Notes under the pieces: model-generated
What the model saw: the letters and a program-made list of their open reading frames with translations, nothing else
What the model was told of the DNA's origin: nothing
The model's database searches: none
Shown: positions 54,697-63,627 of the stretch, piece by piece
Layout: each line of letters opens with the position of its first letter
Numbering within the stretch: position 1 is the stretch's first letter
Source of the DNA: Alloprevotella sp.
GTDB lineage: Bacteria > Bacteroidota > Bacteroidia > Bacteroidales > Muribaculaceae
Assembly (NCBI GenBank): GCA_023663135.1
Contig: JAMPIE010000003.1
Coordinates: 87,597-151,596 of the forward strand
Length of the DNA stretch: 64,000 nucleotides
Direction: 5' to 3'
Made by a program: the position numbers and the translations under genes

Positions 54697-57600
54697 TTTT
54701 GCTCGTCGATATCCTTAAGTAGAGCCTTTACGGCAGCCTCGAGCTGCTGGTCGGTGCCGGCGGCTACGACATCGGCGTCGTTGGCCACTTTGATGTCGGG
54801 TTCAAGCTGCTGATTTTCAAGATAAGATCCGTCGGGGAGCTTATATCCTGTCACAGGGACACCAAAGACGAGCTGAGGGTCTTGGAGCGTGATCCAGTTG
54901 ACCGACGACATAGTGCCGGGCACAGGCATACCTACGAGCTTACCCAGTCCGAGGTGTTTATAGACCCAGGGGGTGCCATGGGCATTGGAGTAGTTGCCTT
55001 CGCCGATGATCATGATGCTCGGCTTGTTCCATCGGCGCGAGGGCATGTCGCCTGAGCGGCGCCCGTGGAGCTCCTGATGGAAATATTTCTTGCCGGAGAA
55101 CATTACTTCGATATCCTCATGTAGGCGGCCGCCGCCGTTCCAACGGGTGTCGATGACAATGCCATCTTTGCCCACATATTCGCCAAGCACCTGTGAATAC
55201 ATGTCGCGGAATGAAGGATCGCCCATCGAGCGGATGTGGACATATCCCAGGCGACCGCCTGAGAGACGCTCAACGTCGGCTTTGCGTGCCTTCACCCAGC
55301 GCTCATATAGAAGATTGCTCTCGGCCCCCTGTGAGATGGGGAGCACAGTCTCTTCAATTTTTTCGCCTGATGGTAGGGTGAAGGAGACGAGGGTCTTGTG
55401 GCCTGTGGCATCGGAGAGGAGAGCCAGGGGATCGGAGGCATTGGATAGTGCTTCGCCGTTGATGGCAGTAATCACTGAGCCGGGGGCCATCTTGGAGGCG
55501 GCTCGATCAAAGGGGCCACCGACAATTACCTCGTCGACCTTTAGGCCGGGGCCTGCGAAGTCGAGATTATAGAGGAGACCGAGGGAGGCATAGGGATGAT
55601 TGGCCGACGGACCGGTGTATCGGCCGCCAGAGTGGCTCACGTTGAGCTCGCCGAGCACTTCGCTCATCAAGTCTGCAAAGTCGGGATTGTTGGCAATGTG
55701 GGGGAGGAACTTTGAGTAGTGGTCAACGTAACCCTCCCAGTCAACTCCGCCCATATCTGCCCAAAGGAAACGCTCGCGGGCCTCGCGGCGCATGTAGTCA
55801 TACATATACTGACGCTCTGCGGCGGGGTCGATGGTCATCTGAGTGCTCACCGATATGGGTGTAATCTTGTCGGTCTTGGGGTCGAGCTTGCTCATGGAGC
55901 GTCCCATGAGGAACATTGAGCCGTCGCGGCTGGTGGCAAGGCCTTGGCGACCAGATAGATGTTGAGCCACCTTGATGTCGCCCTTGCGAAGGTCTTTCTT
56001 CCAAAGGTCAGAACCTTTTTCAGATGATGCTATGAAGTAAAGGTATTTGCCGTCGGGGGTAATTGCAAAATCAGATATGTCGGCTGAGGCGGGTGTGAGG
56101 CGCACAATGCGGTCTCTGATGCCGTCGGCTTCAAGCACGATTGGCTTCACTTCTTCTTTCTTCTCGGCATCTTTCTTAGTCTCATCTTTCTTGGCCTTCT
56201 TCTCGGCATCGGTAAGGAGTTCATAATCTTCTTCAGAGAGGCGATAGCGGTCGTAGGCATCGCGGTTGAGGAAGGCCATCATCACGTCGCCCTGCGAGCC
56301 CCAGGAGGCATGATTGCGCATTCCATAGCGCTCGCTTCCAAAGACAATAGCGTTGCCATCGAGGGCCCATTTGGGATCTTGATCAAAGTAGCCTGAAGCG
56401 GTCACTTTTGTCATTTCGCCGGTCTCGGAGTCAATGATGGCAATGTCAGTATAAGGCTCATGGAGATATTCACATTGCTCCAAGAGGATATAGCGAGAGT
56501 CGGGGCTCCATGAGGTGGAGAAGCCGTGGCCGCGCGAGGTGGTGATGTTGTCGTTAGTCACCTTTTTGGTCTTGCCGGAGGCTATGTCCATCACCATTAG
56601 ATTGTTGCGGTCAATTACGTAGGCCATCTTCTTTCCGTCGGGCGAGATGGCGGGGTTGGTGCGTTCATGCTTGTCGGCCTTGAATACGGGCTCTTCTTTG
56701 ATCACGGTAGCGTTGGCAAAGTTAGGGTCGTCGGGGCGGATGGTGGCGCGATAGATATTGAAGCGGCCATCGCGCTCACTCACGTAATAAAGCTCGCGAG
56801 AGTCTTTGCCCCAGGCGAGATCACATTCCCCTTCGGGTGTGTGGGTTATCTGCTTGGTGGTGCCATGATCAACTGATGTAACAAAGACCTCGCCGCGATT
56901 GGTGAAGGCAACCATCTTGCCATCGGGGGAGGGGACCCCTCTGCCGCCGCGTACGGGAAGTGTTACGGTGGGATTGGTCTCATCCATTGTGATGTCAATA
57001 TTCACTTTTTGGGGCTTGCCGCCGGGAGTCTGGGTGTAGATCTCGCCATCCCAGGCATATGCGAGGAGACCGTTGGAACCGGCAGATAGGAAGCGTACGG
57101 GGTGACGGTCAAAGGAGGTCTCTTTCTTGATTACACTGGGAGCCGACATGTCCATGGAGTAGACATTCATCGAGCCTCCATTGCGCTCTGAGAGGAAGTA
57201 GAGGCGGCCGTCGGCACCTATTGCCGGGGAGCGGTCTTCGCCGGGCATGTCGGTGAGGTTGACATGTTTCTTTGTGGTAGGGTTATATGCCCAAATATCG
57301 CGTGTGGCCGATGAGGTGTGGTGCTTGCGCCAGATGTTTTCCTGGCTGTGGATTTCCTCATATACAAAGTCACCCTTGGGACTTATATATTCTACGGCAG
57401 TGGCTGAGAGGGGCATCAATTGACGAGGACGGCCACCGGCGACGGGGACGGCATAGAGTTCGCCTCGGCGAGATGTTGGGAAGTCGGCGCTTGAGGCAGG
57501 GTCTTGGATTGCGGCGGAGAAGATAAGCTCCTTACCATCGGGGGTAAAGGCCTCGGGAAGCTCCTGGACTGAATTGGATGTAAGACGCGTGGCCGTACCC

Positions 57601-57899
57601 CCCTTAGCGGGCATGATGAAAATCTCACGTCCACCATTACGGTCGCTGGCAAAGGCTATTTGCTTGCCATTGGGGCTCCAGATTGGATGGCTTTCATAGG
57701 ATGGTGTGGTGGTGAGACGAGTGGCACTTCCTCCCTTGGCCGGGACGGTGAAGATATCTCCTTTATAAGTGAAGGCAATAGTGGAGCCATCGGGGGAGAT
57801 ACGGACATCGCGCAGCCACATTGGGGTAGCGGCAGAGGCAGCTGCGATGGCCATCATGGCCATTGCAGTGATAAATGTCCTTTTGTCTATTTTCTTCAT
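54693..57899 (-). CDS. Exported Tricorn-type (S41) protease
   Basis: 1068 residues from MKKIDKRTFITAMAMM, which gives a normal signal peptide ending ASAA; longer forms overlap the promoter and the rng terminator. The N-terminal PD40/beta-propeller repeats (about 25-640, units such as SPDGSTIAFTYKGDIF, WSPNGKQIAFASDRNGG) precede a lysine/glutamate-rich linker (about 580-610). A Tricorn C1 core, a PDZ domain (near 810-890: FAGPGLKVDEVIVGGPFDRAA) and an S41 catalytic domain follow; the likely nucleophile Ser is in EGNYSNAHGTPWVYK and the glycine motif is IVIDTRWNGGG. It probably trims periplasmic oligopeptides. It overlaps the DUF2027-Smr gene as ATGA. Confidence 0.93.
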   Translation of the reverse strand: MKKIDKRTFITAMAMMAIAAASAATPMWLRDVRISPDGSTIAFTYKGDIFTVPAKGGSATRLTTTPSYESHPIWSPNGKQIAFASDRNGGREIFIMPAKGGTATRLTSNSVQELPEAFTPDGKELIFSAAIQDPASSADFPTSRRGELYAVPVAGGRPRQLMPLSATAVEYISPKGDFVYEEIHSQENIWRKHHTSSATRDIWAYNPTTKKHVNLTDMPGEDRSPAIGADGRLYFLSERNGGSMNVYSMDMSAPSVIKKETSFDRHPVRFLSAGSNGLLAYAWDGEIYTQTPGGKPQKVNIDITMDETNPTVTLPVRGGRGVPSPDGKMVAFTNRGEVFVTSVDHGTTKQITHTPEGECDLAWGKDSRELYYVSERDGRFNIYRATIRPDDPNFANATVIKEEPVFKADKHERTNPAISPDGKKMAYVIDRNNLMVMDIASGKTKKVTNDNITTSRGHGFSTSWSPDSRYILLEQCEYLHEPYTDIAIIDSETGEMTKVTASGYFDQDPKWALDGNAIVFGSERYGMRNHASWGSQGDVMMAFLNRDAYDRYRLSEEDYELLTDAEKKAKKDETKKDAEKKEEVKPIVLEADGIRDRIVRLTPASADISDFAITPDGKYLYFIASSEKGSDLWKKDLRKGDIKVAQHLSGRQGLATSRDGSMFLMGRSMSKLDPKTDKITPISVSTQMTIDPAAERQYMYDYMRREARERFLWADMGGVDWEGYVDHYSKFLPHIANNPDFADLMSEVLGELNVSHSGGRYTGPSANHPYASLGLLYNLDFAGPGLKVDEVIVGGPFDRAASKMAPGSVITAINGEALSNASDPLALLSDATGHKTLVSFTLPSGEKIEETVLPISQGAESNLLYERWVKARKADVERLSGGRLGYVHIRSMGDPSFRDMYSQVLGEYVGKDGIVIDTRWNGGGRLHEDIEVMFSGKKYFHQELHGRRSGDMPSRRWNKPSIMIIGEGNYSNAHGTPWVYKHLGLGKLVGMPVPGTMSSVNWITLQDPQLVFGVPVTGYKLPDGSYLENQQLEPDIKVANDADVVAAGTDQQLEAAVKALLKDIDEQK

Positions 57900-57958
57900 A
57901 GTCAATGTGATATGATAAATTGGCATGACATTATGCCGTAGTGATGGCATAATAGGCA

Positions 57959-57987
57959 CAAAAGTACAAAAAAATAACTGTTTCAAC
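57959..57987 (-). promoter_or_regulatory. Tricorn protease promoter
   Basis: Minus-strand GTTG (57987..57984), 17 nt, TACTTTTG (57966..57959). The -7 is a full match; the spacer is at the short end of the accepted range. Confidence 0.55.
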
Positions 57988-57992
57988 GTAAT

Positions 57993-58030
57993 AAAAACGA
58001 GCCACTCTGCTCTGATACAGAATAGCTCGT
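57993..58030 (-). terminator. Rho-independent terminator of rng
   Basis: ACGAGC (57997-58002) pairs with GCTCGT (58025-58030), with TCTG/CAGA inner pairing. It is followed on the minus strand by TTTTTATTACG. It lies 40 nt past the rng stop. Confidence 0.7.
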
Positions 58031-58070
58031 AGTAAGTTTTTTTCATGGGGATGAAGCCACGTCTAAAGGG

Positions 58071-59693
58071 CTAATCCTCCTTGTTGCGGTTCTTGGTCTT
58101 TTGTTTGGTCTTGGTGGCCGACGACTCTACATCTTTCTCCTCCTTGAGGTCAATTTCGTTACCGTCTTTGTCAATGACACGATATTGAAGATATGCCAGG
58201 CTCTGGTCAGGGACTATCTTAAACTTCCGCCCAAGCTCCATGCGCCAGCGCCTATAGGTTGATATGATGCCTTTCTTAATATAGGCATCAACATAGGGGT
58301 GGACATACATGGTGAAATCGTTTTGGTCAAGCTCGTCGGCAAGATAGGCCAGTTTCTCTCGCAAGACGTCGGTGAAGAGTAACGAAGGTTGTATTGTGCC
58401 TTTGCCAAAGCAAGATGGGCACTCCTCGGCAGTGGTGATGTCAAGGGCCGGACGAACACGCTGACGGGTAATCTGCATGAGGCCAAACTTACTCAGGGGC
58501 AATATGTTGTGGCGCGCACGGTCGGTGGCCATCACCTCTTTCATATGCTCATAAAGAGCCTGGCGATGCTCCATCTTGCCCATGTCAATGAAGTCGATGA
58601 CAATAATGCCGCCCATATCGCGGAGCCTGAGCTGACGTGCAATCTCGTCGGCTGCCCTCATGTTCACTTCCAGGGCGTTGGTCTCCTGATCGGGGGCTCC
58701 TTTTGACCTATTGCCGGAGTTGACGTCAATGACATGAAGAGCTTCAGTGTGCTCAATTATTATGTAAGCTCCGGAGCGGAATGATACGGTCTTGCCAAAC
58801 GACGACTTAATCTGCTTTGTGATTGAGAAGGCATCGAAGATAGGCTCGGGCTTGTCATAAAGCTTCACTATATCGGCCCTGTCAGGGGCAATGAGGCTCA
58901 CATATTTACGTATCTGGGCAAAGATGTCGGGATCATTGACCCATATGCTTTCAAAAGATGGTGAAAAGATGTCTCTGAGGATGGATACTATTCGACTCTC
59001 TTCTTCAAAGATAAGTGAGGGGGGGGTAGACTTACGAGCCTTTGTCACGGCATCATCCCAGCATTGGAGGAGCGTCTTAAGCTCAGCATTGAGCTCAGCC
59101 ACTCTTTTCTCCTCGGCAGAGGTGCGGATAATTACGCCAAAATTTTTTGGGCGTATGCTCTCTATCAGCTGACGCAGACGGACCTTTTCTTCGGTCGATT
59201 TTATTTTCTGCGAGATAGATATTTTGTCGCTGAAGGGGATGAGCACCATGTAACGCCCTGTAAGCGAAATTTCGGTTGTGAGTCTGGGGCCTTTGGATGA
59301 AATTGGTTCTTTAACAATCTGCACCATCAGTTCCTGACCAGGGGCGAGCTTGTCAGCCACAGCCCCATGCTTGTCTATGTCGGGCAAAAGCTTCATCTTA
59401 GACAGGGATGGGATATGCTTCTGCTTGTCGAGGACATCTTTCAGGAAAGCGGTGTAGGAGTCAAATTGAGTGCCAAGATCCAGGTAATGGAGGAAAGCGT
59501 CCTTCTCGTAGCCAACGTTGACGAAAGCGGCATTGAGTCCCGGCATCAGTTTTTTTACCTTAGCCAGGTAGATGTCGCCCACGGCGTAGGAGATGTCGCG
59601 GGCCTCCTTTTGCAGGGAGACGAGGCGGCCGTCTTCAAGAAGCGCTATTGACACTTCCTTAGACTGGACATCTACAATAAGTTCGCTTTGCAT
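58071..59693 (-). CDS. rng: Ribonuclease G (RNase E/G family)
   Basis: A 540-residue endoribonuclease of RNA processing and decay. An N-terminal S1-type segment (VGDIYLAKVKKLMPGLNAAFVNVGY, about 37-61) is followed by the catalytic DNase I-like domain with the metal ligands in HVIDVNSGN and IVIDFIDM. A zinc-link motif CPSCFGKG lies near 423-430. A charged lysine-rich tail (KTKQKTKNRNKED) follows. It lacks the long scaffold of RNase E. It is downstream of HU and the 29-residue basic protein, the usual Bacteroidales arrangement. A hairpin lies in its leader (59728-59780). Confidence 0.94.
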   Translation of the reverse strand: MQSELIVDVQSKEVSIALLEDGRLVSLQKEARDISYAVGDIYLAKVKKLMPGLNAAFVNVGYEKDAFLHYLDLGTQFDSYTAFLKDVLDKQKHIPSLSKMKLLPDIDKHGAVADKLAPGQELMVQIVKEPISSKGPRLTTEISLTGRYMVLIPFSDKISISQKIKSTEEKVRLRQLIESIRPKNFGVIIRTSAEEKRVAELNAELKTLLQCWDDAVTKARKSTPPSLIFEEESRIVSILRDIFSPSFESIWVNDPDIFAQIRKYVSLIAPDRADIVKLYDKPEPIFDAFSITKQIKSSFGKTVSFRSGAYIIIEHTEALHVIDVNSGNRSKGAPDQETNALEVNMRAADEIARQLRLRDMGGIIVIDFIDMGKMEHRQALYEHMKEVMATDRARHNILPLSKFGLMQITRQRVRPALDITTAEECPSCFGKGTIQPSLLFTDVLREKLAYLADELDQNDFTMYVHPYVDAYIKKGIISTYRRWRMELGRKFKIVPDQSLAYLQYRVIDKDGNEIDLKEEKDVESSATKTKQKTKNRNKED

Positions 59694-59808
59694 GGGTTAT
59701 AATATTGGTGTGTTCACTTAAATGACAGAGAACAGATGGACACGAGCCCCGGGGAGGGGATGATGTGCCCGGCTGTTCTCCGTAGACATTTCGAGAGGGG
59801 GCCGTCTC

Positions 59809-59898
59809 TTACTTCTTCTTATGACGGTTCTTTCTCAGACGCTTTTTGCGCTTGTGCGTGGCCATCTTGTGGCCTTTGCGTTTCTTTCCGCTGGGCAT
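59809..59898 (-). CDS. AURKAIP1/COX24-domain small basic protein
   Basis: 29 residues, MPSGKKRKGHK then MATHKRKKRLRKNRHKKK, ending in TAA. Seventeen of 29 are Lys or Arg. It matches the short bacterial form of the AURKAIP1/COX24 (mS38-type) domain, which is usually encoded between HU and RNase G in Bacteroidetes and is considered ribosome-associated. It sits between HU and rng on the same strand, so position and sequence agree. It is easily missed because of its length. Confidence 0.85.
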   Translation of the reverse strand: MPSGKKRKGHKMATHKRKKRLRKNRHKKK

Positions 59899-59983
59899 TG
59901 TTTATCGATTTAGTTAGTTTTTTGATGCTTTAATTGCAGAGGAGTCGAAGGAGGGGGAGAGGCATATGACCTGGGTCTGCTAT

Positions 59984-60271
59984 TTACTTGCTGAGGCTAT
60001 TTTTAACCTCCTCAAGGAACACCTTAGAGGGCTTGAAAGCGGGAATCTGGTGGGCAGCGATAGTGATGGTGGTATTTTTGGAGATGTTGCGGGCGGTCTT
60101 CTCGGCGCGGGTCTTTACGATGAAAGAGCCAAATCCACGAAGGTATACGTTCTCGTCGTGTGCGAGAGAGTCCTTAACGATTTCCATAAACTTCTCCACG
60201 GTAGCAAGAACAGTGGCACGGTCAATGCCGGTGCTCTTGTAAATCTCGTTGACGATGTCAGCTTTGGTCAT
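59984..60271 (-). CDS. HU-family DNA-binding protein
   Basis: A 95-residue nucleoid protein. The N-terminal dimerisation helices start TKADIVNEIYKSTG. The beta-arm region contains LRGFGSFIVKTRAEKTARN, the conserved HU/IHF signature. The Pro that intercalates into DNA is in IPAFKPSKVF. The gene begins the HU, 29-aa protein, rng cluster. No full consensus promoter is visible in the A/T-rich upstream region 60272-60472. Confidence 0.92.
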   Translation of the reverse strand: MTKADIVNEIYKSTGIDRATVLATVEKFMEIVKDSLAHDENVYLRGFGSFIVKTRAEKTARNISKNTTITIAAHQIPAFKPSKVFLEEVKNSLSK

Positions 60272-60472
60272 TGCGGTAATGAGTTTATTGTAATTTATTG
60301 GGTTGTCAATCAGGCGAATAATAGGTCAAGGCGCGAGCCGTGGCTTATTGCAGTTGCAAATATCGTAACTTTTTTCCAAATGATTACAAAAATTACCGTA
60401 TAAAATTGACTAATTGAACATTTTTGTGCCTTTGGGAGCGTGGATTCAGTCAATATTTTGTATTGGCAGGGG

Positions 60473-61117
60473 TTACACCCAGGGGTTGGAGCCACGCTCG
60501 GCGGCGATGGTGGTGGCTGGTCCGTGGCCCGGGAGGACGACGGTATCAGCCGGAAGAGTTAACAGCTTGGCGCGTATTGCTCTACGCAACGTGTCTCCGT
60601 CTCCGCCGGGGAGGTCGCTGCGCCCAATATTTCCGCGGAAGAGGGCATCGCCTGTGAGCACTATGCGGTCGGCCTGCGAGTATATGGCCAGAGAGCCGGG
60701 GGAATGGCCGGGCACTGCGATAACCTCGAGGGTGGTGTCTCCGAGTTGGATGGTGTCGCCGTCATGGAGCGGGTGGCCTATCTTCAACGGTTCAAAGGGT
60801 CCGAGCCTGAGATGAAACATAGCGGCTTGGGCGTCAAGTGCCTCTCCGAGGAAGGAGTCGTCGGGCGAAGCTTCGAGCTCCAGGCCATATTTTGTCTCGA
60901 CAAATTTATCGCCCATAACATGGTCAACGTGTAGGTGGGTATTAATCAGATGGTCTGGCCTGAGCCCTTGGTCGTCGATGAATTTGGCTACGGTGACTTC
61001 CTCAAATTCATCGCCCATCCCGGGGTCGATTATTGCTGCGGCGAGGGTGTCTTCGTCCCATATAATATAGGTGTTTACACCAAAGATATTGAATTCAAAT
61101 CGTGAATATTTGAGCAT
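60473..61117 (-). CDS. MBL-fold hydrolase, glyoxalase II-like
   Basis: A 214-residue metallo-beta-lactamase fold enzyme. Metal motif THLHVDHVMG (HxHxDH) near 61-70, then PGHSPGSLAIY, TGDALFRGNIGRSDLPGGD, and the final VLPGHGPATTI. This order is typical of the small GloB-like group, which cleaves thioesters or related substrates; the actual substrate is unknown. It starts 21 nt after the pullulanase stop and is probably transcribed with it. Confidence 0.9.
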   Translation of the reverse strand: MLKYSRFEFNIFGVNTYIIWDEDTLAAAIIDPGMGDEFEEVTVAKFIDDQGLRPDHLINTHLHVDHVMGDKFVETKYGLELEASPDDSFLGEALDAQAAMFHLRLGPFEPLKIGHPLHDGDTIQLGDTTLEVIAVPGHSPGSLAIYSQADRIVLTGDALFRGNIGRSDLPGGDGDTLRRAIRAKLLTLPADTVVLPGHGPATTIAAERGSNPWV

Positions 61118-61138
61118 AATGTCGGTGTAAGATTATAC

Positions 61139-63175
61139 TTATTTCGTTGTATTGGGTTTGGCGAGGATTAGGGCTGAGCGTGGGGCTACAGTAACCTTGC
61201 CACGCTGCTTGCGCATAGATATGGATGTGAGACCTGATGCCGATAGCTGTCCGTCATCGGCAATCACAAGCCATTCACCCTTGGGGAGTGTGATCTCGCG
61301 AGGTGTGTCGGCACCGTTGAAGGCTATTCTTATCGTCTGCCATGTCTCGCCTTCGAGGCCTCGGCCATCGAGGGTGTAAGCTACAAGCAGCGGCTCATTT
61401 GTCTCATCAAAGATGATGCGGGTAGCCACCTCGTCGGCGGAGGTGAGGCGGAAGGCCGGATGGGCTCTGCGCAGGGCTATCATCTCGCGGTAGTAGTCAA
61501 ATTGTGGGGTATTTTTGGCCTTGAGTCCCCAGTCTATGGCGTTGATGGAGTCGGGGCTCTTATAGGTGTTGTGGACCCCCTTTTTATCGCGAAAGATCTC
61601 TTCGCCGGCAAGCATAAAGGGTGTGCCTTGGGAGGTGAATACTATGGTCTGAGCCAGACGAGCTGCGCGTTGACGCTCAGCCTCTGATGATCCAGCCATG
61701 GAGGCTGCAAGCTTGTCGGTGAGAGTGAGGTCATCGTGACACGACACGTAGTTAATCACCTGTGTAGGGGCCGATGCATAGGCAAACTTGGAGTTATTAC
61801 CCTTTGAATAGTCAACTTGAGGATGAGCCGTGGAGGCTACGATGCCTATCTTTATAGTCTCTTCCAGCCCCGGCTTGCCGGTGGCAAAACCGCGGTCGGC
61901 AGAGTCGGAATAATGGCCCTTCACGGCGTCGCGAAGGTCGTCGGAGAAGACGGCGATGCCTTTCATCTTGGCCACATTCTCTTTGAGGGCTCTTTTATCC
62001 TTAGGGAGCGGGGAGTCGCCGGCAGTCCATCCCTCGCCATAGACAAAGATGTCGGGATTAATCTTAGCCAAAGTGTCGGACACGGCGTTCATCGTCTCTA
62101 TGTCGTGGATGGCCATCAAGTCAAAGCGGAAGCCATCAATGTGATAATTTTTAGCCCAATATGCCACGGAGTTGACGATATAGTCGCGCATCATCTGGCG
62201 CTCCGAGGCGGTCTCATTTCCACACCCGGAGGCGTCGGAGTAAGATCCGTCGGGATTGTGGCGATAGAAATATCCGGGCGCGATGAGGGAGAAGTTTGAG
62301 TCATCGTTGTTGGCCGTATGGTTATACACTACATCCATAACAACTCCTATGCCGTTGTCATGAAGTGTCTTGACCATCTGTTTCATCTCTCTGATGCGGG
62401 CCTCGGGATTGGAGGGGTCGGTGGAATATGAGCCTTCGGGGAGGTTGTAATTCCAAGGGTCGTATCCCCAGTTGTATTGGTTGGCCGGAAGGTTGGTCTC
62501 GTCAACGCTGTTATAATCGTAGGATGGGAGGATATGCACATGGGTCACTCCGAGCTCCTTAAGGTGATCGATACCGGTCTTCTGCCCTGAGGGGGTGTGG
62601 GTGCCTTCTTCGGTAAGAGCTAAGAATTTGCCTTTGTGGGCAATGCCGCTTGAGGGATGGATGGAGAAATCGCGATGGTGCATCTCGTAGATTACGGCAT
62701 CGGTGATGGCCTTCGTGGCGGGTCCGCAATCATTTTCCCATCCCTCGGGGTTGGTGTCGTCGAGGTCTATTATGGCAGCTCGCTCTCCGTTTGCGCCGGC
62801 GGCCTTGGCCCATATGCCAGGAGTCTCGGCCAGCCATTGGCCGCGATATTTTATTGCAAATGTGTAGTACCGTCCCTTCATCTGTCCCGGGACAAAGGCG
62901 GTCCAGGTGCCATTGGTTCCGGGCTTCATCATTATTGTGGCTATGGGGACTGAATTGCGGTCGGTGGGGTAGATGGTCACTTTGGCCGAGTCGGCCTCAG
63001 GACTCCATAGGCGGAAGGAGGCTCCCGTCGTGGTGAGTGTAACGCCTAAGTCATTGCCCGAATAGATGGGGAGGGCATCAAGAACAGCTTCGGGTGAGTG
63101 GGGCATAACGGGAGCGGCGAGGGCCGAAATGGCGCTCCAAGCGCTGAGCAGAGCGCCAATGGCAATGAATTTCAT
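61139..63175 (-). CDS. Type I pullulanase (GH13)
   Basis: A 678-residue exported alpha-1,6-debranching enzyme. Signal peptide about 1-21 (LLSAWSAISALAAP). A CBM48-like N-terminal beta domain (about 45-150) is followed by the GH13 barrel, with the pullulanase-specific YNWGYDP (234-240), region I DVVYNH (about 281-286), nucleophile Asp352 (DGFRFD), acid/base Glu381 (YGEGW) and region IV SCHDDLT. A C-terminal beta domain completes it. It acts on pullulan or branched glycogen and starch fragments in the periplasm or at the surface. No lipobox is present. It is followed by the MBL-fold gene; no susC/susD is nearby. Confidence 0.93.
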   Translation of the reverse strand: MKFIAIGALLSAWSAISALAAPVMPHSPEAVLDALPIYSGNDLGVTLTTTGASFRLWSPEADSAKVTIYPTDRNSVPIATIMMKPGTNGTWTAFVPGQMKGRYYTFAIKYRGQWLAETPGIWAKAAGANGERAAIIDLDDTNPEGWENDCGPATKAITDAVIYEMHHRDFSIHPSSGIAHKGKFLALTEEGTHTPSGQKTGIDHLKELGVTHVHILPSYDYNSVDETNLPANQYNWGYDPWNYNLPEGSYSTDPSNPEARIREMKQMVKTLHDNGIGVVMDVVYNHTANNDDSNFSLIAPGYFYRHNPDGSYSDASGCGNETASERQMMRDYIVNSVAYWAKNYHIDGFRFDLMAIHDIETMNAVSDTLAKINPDIFVYGEGWTAGDSPLPKDKRALKENVAKMKGIAVFSDDLRDAVKGHYSDSADRGFATGKPGLEETIKIGIVASTAHPQVDYSKGNNSKFAYASAPTQVINYVSCHDDLTLTDKLAASMAGSSEAERQRAARLAQTIVFTSQGTPFMLAGEEIFRDKKGVHNTYKSPDSINAIDWGLKAKNTPQFDYYREMIALRRAHPAFRLTSADEVATRIIFDETNEPLLVAYTLDGRGLEGETWQTIRIAFNGADTPREITLPKGEWLVIADDGQLSASGLTSISMRKQRGKVTVAPRSALILAKPNTTK

Positions 63176-63260
63176 GTGGATGACGTGTGTGCGAGTAACG
63201 ACATAAGAGAAAGGGGTGGGAGGGATGATAAAAGCCTATCTTTGTAATCCTAACGATTAC

Positions 63261-63578
63261 TCACTTGACAACAACCTTCTTAGCCCATGAACTGCAACGC
63301 ACGATATAGCATCCCTCCGGAAGCTGAGAGTTGACGTGGGCTGCGGCCTCCACTGTGGTTTTCTTCACCAGCTGGCCGGTGATGGAATATATCATGAAGG
63401 TGGTAGGCTCGACCGCCGAGGCATAAAGCTCAATGCCGTCGGAAGTTACCTTGACGGCCGGGGCTGCAGCGTAATCGACATGCCCAAGTGCCTCGACATC
63501 ACTGACGGGGGCGGCTGGCGTGCAGGGCGCAACCGCTAAGACAGCCAAAATGGCCATGGCGCAGATAGTCTTTTTCAT
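63261..63578 (-). CDS. Small exported protein consisting mainly of a T9SS-like sorting tail
   Basis: 105 residues. A signal peptide covers about 1-22 (ICAMAILAVLAVAPCTPAA). A short spacer leads to a type A sorting-domain-like module: VKVTSDGIELYAS then TTFMIYSITGQLVKKTTVEAA, and finally LPEGCYIVRCSSWAKKVVVK, the standard end of Por secretion tails. There is no room for a catalytic domain. It lies 85 nt upstream of the pullulanase gene on the same strand; a small GTAATC-GATTAC stem (63244-63260) lies between. It has a perfect promoter with an overlapping palindrome. Function unknown. Confidence 0.72.
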   Translation of the reverse strand: MKKTICAMAILAVLAVAPCTPAAPVSDVEALGHVDYAAAPAVKVTSDGIELYASAVEPTTFMIYSITGQLVKKTTVEAAAHVNSQLPEGCYIVRCSSWAKKVVVK

Positions 63579-63586
63579 ATCATCGC

Positions 63587-63627
63587 CAAAGATAGCGTAA
63601 ATTTGTCAAACCGACAAATCTACGCTA
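63587..63627 (-). promoter_or_regulatory. Promoter with overlapping operator-like palindrome
   Basis: Minus-strand TTTG (63618..63615), 20 nt, TATCTTTG (63594..63587): a full consensus 9 nt above the ATG. A 15-nt inverted repeat (63593-63607 and 63613-63627, TAGCGTARATTTGTC arms, one mismatch, 5-nt loop) spans the spacer and the -33 element, so a dimeric regulator could block or alter initiation. Confidence 0.65.

Noticed and set aside
57900..58046. 49-residue N-terminal extension of the Tricorn protease
   Set aside because: It would run through the protease promoter and the rng terminator and would bury the signal peptide.
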